From Corynebacterium sp. (GTDB taxonomy: Bacteria > Actinomycetota > Actinomycetes > Mycobacteriales > Mycobacteriaceae), in assembly GCF_022712275.1 (NCBI RefSeq), contig NZ_JALAGU010000032.1:34973-98972 (forward strand): 64,000 nucleotides of DNA, in the 5' to 3' direction. Position numbers and translations under genes: made by a program. How positions within the stretch are numbered: position 1 is the first letter of the stretch; each line of letters begins with the position of its first letter. This document shows, one piece after another, positions 8,609 through 15,422 of the stretch. The notes below the pieces were generated by a model. That model saw nothing but the letters and a program-made list of their open reading frames with translations. It had not been told where the DNA came from and ran no database searches.

Positions 8609-10042
8609 TTACTGCTCGCCGTTCGCTGCGGCCTGCTCTGCCTGGGCCTGCTGGAAGGCCTCGGTCAGCAGCGGCAGGGAGCCTGCATTGCCGATGCCCT
8701 GGTTCCTGTCCAGGTAGTCGGCGGCAGCCTTGTCCCGGGTGGCGATGGCCTCCGCCTCATCAAAGCCGAGGCCACGGGCGATGGTCGGCCAGGACTCGAA
8801 CATGTCGTCCTGCCAGTAACCCCACTGGTGGGTGCCGGTGTTCCGGAAGTTGTAGGTGATGTTGTTGTTCTCTTCGGTCACACCGGCTTTGTCGGCGGCG
8901 GCCTTGAAGAGATGGGTGCAGACGTTGGTCGCGCCTTCGATGACGCCACCCTCGGTCGCCGGGGTGATCGAGCCGACCGGGTTGCCGCGCAGGCGGTCCC
9001 CGGAGGCGACGTCGTGCTCACCCATCAGGCCGGTACCGGCGGAGATGTAGATGTTGTGCTGATCCTTCAGCTTCCCGACATTGAGCTGGGCATCGTTGCG
9101 ACGTGCGACGGCGCCGCCACGGGGACCCCACATCTGCTCGTAGGTGGCGTCGCCGCGGTCGAGGACGAGGTCGACCCCCAGTTCGGCGGTGCCGGTGGTG
9201 GCGGGACAGCCGGAGTAGGACGCGATGGCGTCGTAGAAGCCAGGGTTCTGCTCACCGAAGACCAGCACGGAGGATGCGGACATCGACATGCCGATGATGG
9301 CGCGCTCGTCGCTGGTGGACTGGAAATGGCCGCTCTCGCCCTCCGTACCCTCCATCGCTGCGGGCAGTTCCTTGGTGAGGAAGGTCTCCCACATCTGCTT
9401 GGTGCCGACGCCGTTGCCGTCCTCGTCCAGCGTGGGGTGCTCGAGCTCCCAGTCGGTGTAGTAGGAGAAGGCGCCGGCCATCGGGATGACTACGTTGACG
9501 TTGGAGCCGTCCTGCACTTCACCGTTCTCGTCGGTGTGGCGGCCGATCTCATTGCCGTAGAACTCGATGGCACTGGTCTGCTGCAACCAGTTGGCCCGAC
9601 CGGTGCCACCGTCGGCACCGTTGAGCAGGTAGACAGTGGGGGCGCTTTCCGGGTTGACGTTGGCGCGGATGGTGACGACCGGGATCTCGCGTCCGCCCAT
9701 CGCCGGAGACTTGACGGCCAGCTCCTCCATTCGGCCGTATCGGTCGCCGGCCTTGCCACCGTCGGGCTTGGGGGTCCCGTCCTCGTTCGTCTCGTCCGAC
9801 TGCCGGTACACCCACTGACGCCAGCCGGCCTCGTCCTCGGGGACGTAGCCGTTGGCCTCGGCGGCCGCCTGGGTCTCGAAGGGCTTGAGTGTGGGCTCCT
9901 GTGAGGCGTCCTGGGCGGACGCGGACGGCGTCGTATCGCCGTAGTTCACCGCCACAGCGGTCAGCGGCAGTGCGGCAACCAGGGCGGCTGCGGCGACTCG
10001 GACAGAGCGGGGAGCGACACGGCGAGCGGCGTGCGTGGACAT
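8609..10042 (-). CDS. Corynemycolyltransferase with C-terminal Gln/Ala-rich tail
   Basis: A 477-residue secreted mycolyltransferase. Features are a signal peptide (RSVRVAAAALVAALPLTAVA, cleavage near ASAQ), the APTVYLLNGADGGTGRANW motif, the nucleophile in GMSMSASSVLVFGEQNPGFY, an SGCP segment, and the C-terminal THQWGYW motif with the catalytic His. It is longer than its neighbour because of an insert after the signal peptide (about residues 48-100) and a C-terminal tail after the His motif ending in QAQAEQAAANGEQ. Enzymes with tails of this kind can be cell-wall associated, but no known anchoring repeat is seen. It acts in the outer envelope on trehalose mycolates. The 185-bp upstream region is shared with the divergent small gene at 10228. 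Confidence 0.88.
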   Translation of the reverse strand: MSTHAARRVAPRSVRVAAAALVAALPLTAVAVNYGDTTPSASAQDASQEPTLKPFETQAAAEANGYVPEDEAGWRQWVYRQSDETNEDGTPKPDGGKAGDRYGRMEELAVKSPAMGGREIPVVTIRANVNPESAPTVYLLNGADGGTGRANWLQQTSAIEFYGNEIGRHTDENGEVQDGSNVNVVIPMAGAFSYYTDWELEHPTLDEDGNGVGTKQMWETFLTKELPAAMEGTEGESGHFQSTSDERAIIGMSMSASSVLVFGEQNPGFYDAIASYSGCPATTGTAELGVDLVLDRGDATYEQMWGPRGGAVARRNDAQLNVGKLKDQHNIYISAGTGLMGEHDVASGDRLRGNPVGSITPATEGGVIEGATNVCTHLFKAAADKAGVTEENNNITYNFRNTGTHQWGYWQDDMFESWPTIARGLGFDEAEAIATRDKAAADYLDRNQGIGNAGSLPLLTEAFQQAQAEQAAANGEQ

Positions 10043-10140
10043 TCAGGCCTCGTGATTCTTCGACGTCACTTGTGGTGGAGAGTTCTCGCCGGGGTGATCG
10101 TCCGGGAAGACGGAGGCGTTACCACCGTCACGCGGCGAGA

Positions 10141-10152
10141 TACAACGTTGTA
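10141..10152. promoter_or_regulatory. Perfect 12-bp palindrome, possible operator
   Basis: TACAACGTTGTA is a perfect palindrome located between the divergent mycolyltransferase (start 10042) and the 33-aa peptide gene (start 10228), 24 nt upstream of a putative -10 box. It would be well placed for a regulator of either gene. The binding protein cannot be named. Confidence 0.45.
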
Positions 10153-10175
10153 CACAGTAACATGCCAGTGCCCTG

Positions 10176-10181
10176 TACGAT
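10176..10181 (+). promoter_or_regulatory. Putative -10 box for the 33-aa peptide gene
   Basis: TACGAT fits the corynebacterial TANNNT consensus and would start transcription near 10188, giving a leader of about 40 nt that contains the CCAGGAG ribosome binding site of the small gene. No clear -35 hexamer is visible. Confidence 0.45.
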
Positions 10182-10227
10182 TATGCCGATTGTCCCCGAC
10201 AACGCCCCCCAATTCCAGGAGTATTCC

Positions 10228-10329
10228 GTGAACCTCAGCTTCTTCGACCAGATCCTCGTCAACACCAACGAGATCATCGGCGGTGCGATCAACAACGCAC
10301 TGGCGTTCATCACCAAGTTCTTCGTCTAG
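10228..10329 (+). CDS. 33-aa amphipathic peptide, candidate mycomembrane channel former
   Basis: GTG 10228 follows CCAGGAGTATTCC, a good ribosome binding site, and the frame ends with TAG at 10327-10329. The peptide starts NLSFFDQILVNTNEIIGG and ends AFITKFFV. It has no signal peptide and alternates hydrophobic and polar residues in a helical pattern. Very short peptides of this kind without signal sequences are known in this group as PorA/PorH channel proteins of the outer mycolate membrane (about 40-60 aa), and the gene sits beside two mycolyltransferases, which O-acylate such porins in C. glutamicum. I see no sequence identity to a named porin from memory, so the assignment is a hypothesis; an unrelated membrane-active peptide is possible. 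Confidence 0.6.
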   Translation: MNLSFFDQILVNTNEIIGGAINNALAFITKFFV

Positions 10330-10421
10330 AGGGTCCTGTCGTCGAACGGGAGCGGAGCGTCCCCCAGGGGTTCCTGACCCCCGACGCGACGTATCAGCCC
10401 TGAGCGCGTACCATTGATTCC

Positions 10422-11846
10422 GTGGCTGAACATTATGACGTAGTAGTTATCGGCGCGGGCCCCGGCGGGTACGTCGCCGCCATCCGGGCGGCCCAGCTGG
10501 GTCTGAAGACCGCCGTTGTCGAGAAGCAGTACTGGGGCGGTGTCTGCCTCAACGTGGGCTGCATCCCGTCCAAGGCGCTGATCCGTAACGCGGACATCGC
10601 GCACATCCTCACCCACGATGCCAAGACCTTCGGCATCAGCGGTGACAACATCAGCATGGACTACGGGGTCGCGCACAAGCGGTCCCGTAAGGTCTCTGCG
10701 GGCATCGTCAAGGGTGTCCACTACCTGATGAAGAAGAACGGCATCACCGAGATCGACGGTCTCGGCACCTTCACTGACGCGAACACCGTCGAGATCTCGG
10801 AGGGGAAGGACGCCGGCAAGACCGTCACCTTCGACAACGCGATCGTCGCGACCGGTTCCGTCGTGAAGTCCCTGCCGGGGGTGCACATCGGCGGCAACAT
10901 CGTCTCCTTCGAGGAGCAGATCCTCGACGAGGACGCCCCGAAGTCCATGGTCATCATCGGTGCCGGTGCCATCGGCATGGAGTTCGCCTACGTGCTGGCG
11001 AACTTCGGCGTGGACATCACCATCGTCGAGTTCATGGACCGCGTCCTGCCGAACGAGGACAAGGACGTCTCCAAGGAGATCGCCAAGCAGTACAAGAAGC
11101 TCGGCGTCACCCTGAAGACCGGTCACAAGACCACCGCCGTCCGCGACCTCGGCGGCGCCGCCGGTGTCGAGGTCGACATCGAGGCCGCCGACGGTTCCAA
11201 GGCCGAGACCATCAAGGCCGACCGCGTCATGGTCTCCATCGGTTTCGCCCCGCGGGTCGAGGGCTTCGGCCTGGAGAACACCGGTGTCAAGCTCACCGAG
11301 CGTGGTGCCATCGACATCGACGACCGCATGCGCACCAACGTGCCGCACATCTACTCCATCGGTGACGTCACCGCGAAGCTCCAGCTCGCGCACGTCGCCG
11401 AGGCACAGGGTGTCGTCGCCGCGGAGACCATCGCCGGCGTCGAGACCCAGGAGCTCGGCGACTACATGAACATGCCGCGCGCCACCTTCTGCACCCCGCA
11501 GGTCGCCTCCTTCGGTTACACCGAGGATGCCGCCCGCAAGCGTGCCGAGGAGTCCGGCCGTGAGATCAAGGTCGCGACCTTCCCCTACTCCGCCAACGGT
11601 AAGGCCCAGGGCCTCAACGAGGGCGTCGGCTTCGTGAAGATCATCGCGGATGCCGAGTACGGCGAGCTCATCGGTGCCCACATGGTCGGCCCGGACGTCT
11701 CCGAGCTGCTGCCGGAGCTCACCCTGGCGCAGCGTTTCGACCTCACTGCCGAAGAGATCGGACGCAACGTCCACACCCACCCGACCCTGTCGGAGGCCAT
11801 CAAGGAGGCCGCCGAGGGCATCACGGGTCACATGATCAACCTGTAG
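10422..11846 (+). CDS. lpd: Dihydrolipoyl dehydrogenase (E3)
   Basis: A 474-aa flavoprotein disulfide reductase that reoxidises dihydrolipoamide of the 2-oxoacid dehydrogenase complexes with NAD+. The N-terminal FAD motif GAGPGGYVAAIRAAQLG is followed by the redox disulfide in GGVCLNVGCIPSKALI (near residues 39-54), the NAD-binding GAGAIGMEFAYVLANFG, the second FAD motif YSIGDVTAKLQLAHVAEAQG, and the dimer-interface HTHPTLSEAIKEA with the catalytic His-Glu pair. Length is normal. A TACCAT box ends 7 nt before the GTG start, so the message is probably leaderless. The short upstream region carries GGGGT and ACCCC motifs of the type bound by RamA, only as a weak suggestion. Confidence 0.97.
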   Translation: MAEHYDVVVIGAGPGGYVAAIRAAQLGLKTAVVEKQYWGGVCLNVGCIPSKALIRNADIAHILTHDAKTFGISGDNISMDYGVAHKRSRKVSAGIVKGVHYLMKKNGITEIDGLGTFTDANTVEISEGKDAGKTVTFDNAIVATGSVVKSLPGVHIGGNIVSFEEQILDEDAPKSMVIIGAGAIGMEFAYVLANFGVDITIVEFMDRVLPNEDKDVSKEIAKQYKKLGVTLKTGHKTTAVRDLGGAAGVEVDIEAADGSKAETIKADRVMVSIGFAPRVEGFGLENTGVKLTERGAIDIDDRMRTNVPHIYSIGDVTAKLQLAHVAEAQGVVAAETIAGVETQELGDYMNMPRATFCTPQVASFGYTEDAARKRAEESGREIKVATFPYSANGKAQGLNEGVGFVKIIADAEYGELIGAHMVGPDVSELLPELTLAQRFDLTAEEIGRNVHTHPTLSEAIKEAAEGITGHMINL

Positions 11847-11862
11847 GTCCGTCCTGCGTCAC

Positions 11863-11893
11863 CGCCCCGGTCACTGTCCCTGTGGCCGGGGCG
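11863..11893 (+). terminator. Terminator of lpd
   Basis: A 12-bp stem with one G-U pair is formed by 11863-11874 and 11882-11893 around TGTCCCT, 16 nt after the lpd stop codon. There is no U run. Confidence 0.75.
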
Positions 11894-11997
11894 CTGTCAT
11901 GCGCGGGGGCGTAGATACAGCCGTGTGCACCCGCCGTACGCTGTCGTGCGCGCGGCGCTGATGCGTCCTTCCCCGTGGTGAGGGTACGATTCTGGCC

Positions 11998-13176
11998 ATG
12001 TCAGAGGTGCCGGAGAACGGGGTCCCCGCTGAGGATCATGCCGACGAGTATGCCGAGGAGCATGTCACCGTCATCGGCGTGATGGTCGACCGTGGACTGC
12101 CCGAGAAGCGCGTCATCAGTGCGCTGGCGAAGTTGGGCATCCGGCCCGACGACTCGGACATCACCGACGAGAGCCTGCGCTTCAGCGGTCACCCGCGGGT
12201 GCAGGTGCGCACCGCGTCCCTGCCGATGCGCCTCGACGGCAGTGTGCGGCTGGCGGACACCACCCCGGACATCATGAGATCATACGGCTGGGACCGGATG
12301 ATCTACGTGACCGATCTGCCGTTGACGACGCGCCGCCCGGTCATCAGCCAGACGGTGCACCGCGGCACGGTCACGATGCTCTGCCTGCCCGCCTTCGGAC
12401 TGCTGCGTGGCCGTGAGGCGCTGCGTCAGGAACTCAGTCGTCTGTTGCGTGGGAAACCGGCCGGAGCCGGCATCCGCGAGAAGGTCACTGAAGGTGAGGA
12501 CATCGAGGGTGGTGACGCCGGGGCGGATGTCACCCGCGTGATCGAGGGGCGGGGACGCGGCCTCCGACTGCTCCTCGGGATGATCGCCGGCAATCAGCCT
12601 GAGCAGCTGTTCAAGGTCCTCACCGGCTGCCTGGCCATTGCGGTGGCGACCGGCGCCTACGGCATCTTCTACGGCTCGATGTGGCAGATGTCGCACACCG
12701 TGTCCGTGCTGCGCATGTTCATCATCAGTGTCTTCGCTATCGGCGGACTCACGTTCTGGCTGGTCTACCACAACGGACTGTGGAACAGGTGGCCCGACCG
12801 GGAACCGGACAGTGTGGCCCAGTGGCGCGCCAGGATGGACAACCGGGCCACGGTCGGAACCGTGGTCATCGCCGCGGTGATGATCTACACGACCGTCTTC
12901 CTCGCCCTGCTGGTGTTGTCCGTGGTCATCGTGGACACGAACTACTTCCGTTCCCAGGTCAACGACGAGCCCTTCCCCTGGGGCTACGCGAAACTGGCGT
13001 GGCTCACGGCGTCATTGGGTACCTTCGCCGGGGCGATCGGGTCCAGCTTCGACAATGACGACGCCATCCGCGAGGCCACCTACAACCGGCGTGAGCACCT
13101 GCGTCGGCAGATCACCGGCCTCTACGAGGACAAACCCCCGTCACGGCTGCGCCCTCAGCGGCGTAACCCGTACTGA
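11998..13176 (+). CDS. Hypothetical actinobacterial membrane protein (392 aa)
   Basis: I do not recognise a characterised family. The first 200 residues are soluble, opening with an acidic stretch and a part that looks like a small alpha/beta domain (HVTVIGVMVDRGLPEKRVI, then MRSYGWDRMIYVTDLPL). This is followed by four predicted membrane segments: about 210-230, 240-260, 285-310 and 330-350. The C-terminal tail is basic (RREHLRRQITGLYED, then RLRPQRRNPY). A TACGAT box at 11985-11990 lies 7 nt before the ATG, so translation is probably leaderless. It is a single-gene unit between lpd and the AraC remnant; the predicted terminator overlaps its stop codon. Confidence 0.7.
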   Translation: MSEVPENGVPAEDHADEYAEEHVTVIGVMVDRGLPEKRVISALAKLGIRPDDSDITDESLRFSGHPRVQVRTASLPMRLDGSVRLADTTPDIMRSYGWDRMIYVTDLPLTTRRPVISQTVHRGTVTMLCLPAFGLLRGREALRQELSRLLRGKPAGAGIREKVTEGEDIEGGDAGADVTRVIEGRGRGLRLLLGMIAGNQPEQLFKVLTGCLAIAVATGAYGIFYGSMWQMSHTVSVLRMFIISVFAIGGLTFWLVYHNGLWNRWPDREPDSVAQWRARMDNRATVGTVVIAAVMIYTTVFLALLVLSVVIVDTNYFRSQVNDEPFPWGYAKLAWLTASLGTFAGAIGSSFDNDDAIREATYNRREHLRRQITGLYEDKPPSRLRPQRRNPY

Positions 13177-13208
13177 GCAGGTGGCCGGGTCACCCGTCCC
13201 GACCTGCT
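13176..13208. terminator. Bidirectional hairpin between convergent genes
   Basis: AGCAGGT (13176-13182) pairs with ACCTGCT (13202-13208), enclosing CGGGT-C-ACCCG. It sits exactly between the stop of the 392-aa membrane protein and the stop of the AraC-type remnant, so it could serve both. Confidence 0.6.
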
Positions 13209-13520
13209 TCAGGCGGTGAATCTGCGGCGGTAGGAGACCGGTGTGGTCCCGGTGGTGCTCCTCAGCCGGGCCCGCAGTGTGGCGCCGGTGCCGAAGCCGA
13301 CCAGGTCGGCGATCGCGTCCACGGTGAGGTCCGTGTTCTCCAGCAGTTCCTGGGTGTGGCGGACCCGCTGGGCGGTGATCCATCGCGCAGGCGTGGTGCC
13401 GGTTTCCTCACGGAATCGGCGGAGGAAGGTCCGCTGGCTCATCACCGCATGATCGGCGCGGGTGGTCGCGGCGGCGCTGTGCGGGGGCGGGTTGTACTGA
13501 GTGTCTCGGTGTCGCGTCCG
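13209..13520 (-). pseudogene. AraC/GlxA-type regulator remnant (DNA-binding domain only)
   Basis: The reverse-strand frame 13209-13445 encodes most of an AraC-type helix-turn-helix pair: MSQRTFLRRFREETGTTP, then a second helix-turn-helix (TVDAIADLVGFGTGATLRAR) and a final TTGTTPVSYRRRF. Full regulators of this class are about 320 aa with an N-terminal DJ-1/PfpI-like domain. The frame stays open upstream to about 13520 without a convincing start, and there HRDTQYN resembles the PPHRDGGQAQ-type linker that normally precedes the DNA-binding domain, but only about 20 residues separate them, too few. This suggests internal deletion and decay. Limits are approximate. It lies just downstream of aceA. 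A short functional protein from GTG 13445 cannot be excluded. Confidence 0.6.
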
Positions 13521-13620
13521 GCGGTGCTGCGATCTGCGGCGCTGTGCCAGCAGGAGACGGGAGCGGCCGGTCGTCCGTGACGTGTCGTGTGCCCGAGGTC
13601 GCCGACGGAGCGGACGCAGA

Positions 13621-13658
13621 ACCGCCCTGTGCGCCGGGGGTGTGGCGCACAGGGCGGT
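13621..13658 (-). terminator. Terminator of aceA
   Basis: ACCGCCCTGTGCGCC (13621-13635) pairs perfectly with 13644-13658, a 15-bp stem with an 8-nt loop, 40 nt beyond the aceA stop on the reverse strand. Confidence 0.88.
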
Positions 13659-13698
13659 GGGGTGTCACCTGAGGGTGACGGTCAGTTCCGGTCGGAGA

Positions 13699-14988
13699 CT
13701 AGAACTGGCTCTCCTCGGTGGAGCCCTTGAGGGCGGTGGTGGAGGAGTTCGGGTCCACGGTGGTGGCGATGCGGTCGAAGTAACCGGCGCCGACCTCGCG
13801 CTGGTGCTTGACAGCGGTGAAGCCACGGGACTCGGCCTCGAACTCGCGGTTCTGCAGGTCCACGAAGGCGGACATCTGGTTGCGGGCGTAGCCGTGGGCC
13901 AGATCGAACATGGAGTAGTTGAGGGCGTGGAAGCCGGCCAGGGTGATGAACTGGAACTTGAAGCCCATGGCGCCCAGCTCGTTCTGGAACTTGGCGATCT
14001 CGTCGTCGTCCAGGTGGGCGGACCACTTGAAGGACGGGGAGCAGTTGTAGGACAGGAGCTGGTCCGGGAACTCGGAGCGGACGCCCTCAGCGAACTTCTT
14101 GGCGAGCTCGAGATCCGGGGTACCGGTCTCCATCCAGATCATGTCGGCGTACGGAGCGAAGGACTTCGCACGGGAGATGCAGGGCTCGATGCCGTTCTTG
14201 ACGTAGTAGTAGCCCTCGGCGGAACGCTCACCGGTGAGGAACTCGTGGTCGCGCTCGTCGACGTCGGAGGTCAGCAGGGTGGCGGCCTCGGCGTCGGTGC
14301 GGGCGATGACGACGGTCGGGGTGTTCGCGACGTCGGCGGCCAGACGGGCGGAGTTCAGGGTACGGACGTGCTGCTTGGTCGGGATGAGGACCTTGCCGCC
14401 CAGGTGGCCGCACTTCTTCTCGGAGGCCAGCTGGTCCTCCCAGTGGGTGCCGGAGGCGCCGGCCTTGATCATGGCCTTCTGCAGCTCGTAGACGTTCAGG
14501 GCGCCACCGAAGCCGGCCTCACCGTCGGCGACGATCGGGACGAGCCAGTTGTCGACGGAGGTGTCACCCTCGACGCGGGCGATCTCGTCGGCGCGGGAGA
14601 GGGCGTTGTTGATGCGCTGGACCACGGACGGAACAGAGTTCGCCGGGTACAGGGACTGGTCGGGGTAGGTGTGGCCGGAGAGGTTGGCGTCGCCGGCGAC
14701 CTGCCAACCGGAGAGGTAGACGGCCTTCAGACCGGCGCGGACCTGCTGGACGGCCTGGTTACCGGTCAGGGCACCCAGGGCGTTGATGTAGCCGTCGCCC
14801 TCCTCGTTCACGGCGTTCCAGAGGATCTCAGCACCACGCGTAGCGAGGGTGTGCTCCTCGACGACGGTGCCCTGGAGCTCGGCAACCTGCTCGGCGGTGT
14901 AGTCGCGGGTGACGTTGGCCCAACGGGGGTTCTCGTCCCAGTCCTTCTGGATTTCGGCGGCGGTACGCGGCTGTCCGACGTTCGACAT
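13699..14988 (-). CDS. aceA: Isocitrate lyase
   Basis: A 429-aa enzyme splitting isocitrate to glyoxylate and succinate in the glyoxylate shunt. The signature KKCGHLGGKVLIPT (catalytic Cys in KKCGH) is present near residue 190, with upstream VADGEAGFGG and downstream NCSPSFKW motifs. Length is as expected. The ATG at 14988 follows GGGAGTGTGTTTAACAC, a usable ribosome binding site. It is transcribed divergently from malate synthase across a 434-bp control region, as in C. glutamicum, where acetate regulators RamA/RamB and GlxR act; such regulation is inferred here. Confidence 0.97.
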   Translation of the reverse strand: MSNVGQPRTAAEIQKDWDENPRWANVTRDYTAEQVAELQGTVVEEHTLATRGAEILWNAVNEEGDGYINALGALTGNQAVQQVRAGLKAVYLSGWQVAGDANLSGHTYPDQSLYPANSVPSVVQRINNALSRADEIARVEGDTSVDNWLVPIVADGEAGFGGALNVYELQKAMIKAGASGTHWEDQLASEKKCGHLGGKVLIPTKQHVRTLNSARLAADVANTPTVVIARTDAEAATLLTSDVDERDHEFLTGERSAEGYYYVKNGIEPCISRAKSFAPYADMIWMETGTPDLELAKKFAEGVRSEFPDQLLSYNCSPSFKWSAHLDDDEIAKFQNELGAMGFKFQFITLAGFHALNYSMFDLAHGYARNQMSAFVDLQNREFEAESRGFTAVKHQREVGAGYFDRIATTVDPNSSTTALKGSTEESQF

Positions 14989-15422
14989 GTGTTAAACACA
15001 CTCCCTTAAGTGGTGGAGATGGCGGTTACAACGCTGATTCCGGCTACCCCGGGGGCGGCTGCTCCCCGGCCGGATCTGCTGGGCTTGAGAATACAGGGGG
15101 AAAACGGCACGTCAAAGCAAATACGTGATCCAGCCCACGGCGGGGGTAGTACGATCGTACCGTTTTGCCGGTTCTCACATGATGGCATTGTTCATCCCAC
15201 CTAATGGTCGAAAATCGCTTGGTCCAGCGTTAATGTGCGACCCGCGTCACGTAAGGGCACGCTGCAGTACGCGAGTGAACCTGGGTTCGCCCGTCCGGAA
15301 CGGGGTAGGGCCGGGGGTGGTAGGCCGTTCCCTGGAGCACGGATGACTCCCCTCGGTGACATGGCTCACCTAGTCTGGTGACCGTATTGCGGACAAGTCG
15401 ATATGTGAACGAAGGAGTTTCC
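14989..15422. promoter_or_regulatory. aceA/malate synthase divergent control region
   Basis: This 434-bp gap has no convincing gene. It contains a perfect 12-bp palindrome GTACGATCGTAC (15149-15160), a TTTGCTTTGA-type stretch read on the reverse strand near 15113-15122 that resembles RamB half-sites, C/G runs of the type bound by RamA near 15047 and 15142, and a GlxR-like site at 15355-15370. The functional names are inferred from C. glutamicum regulation, not shown by the sequence. Confidence 0.6.
15355..15370. promoter_or_regulatory. GlxR/CRP-like operator upstream of malate synthase
   Basis: GGTGA-CATGGC-TCACC is an inverted repeat with the 5-6-5 spacing of the GlxR consensus TGTGA-N6-TCACA and one deviation per arm. 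A TAGTCT box follows at 15372-15377, so occupancy would block or sit next to RNA polymerase. In C. glutamicum GlxR binds the aceB promoter, which supports the reading. Confidence 0.55.

Noticed and set aside
15235..15252. Second GlxR site (TGTGCGACCCGCGTCACG)
   Set aside because: The spacer is 8 instead of 6 bases, so the half-sites are out of register.
14989..15422. 6C-type or other structured RNA in the aceA control region
   Set aside because: C and G runs occur but the paired C-rich hairpin loops of that RNA class could not be drawn.
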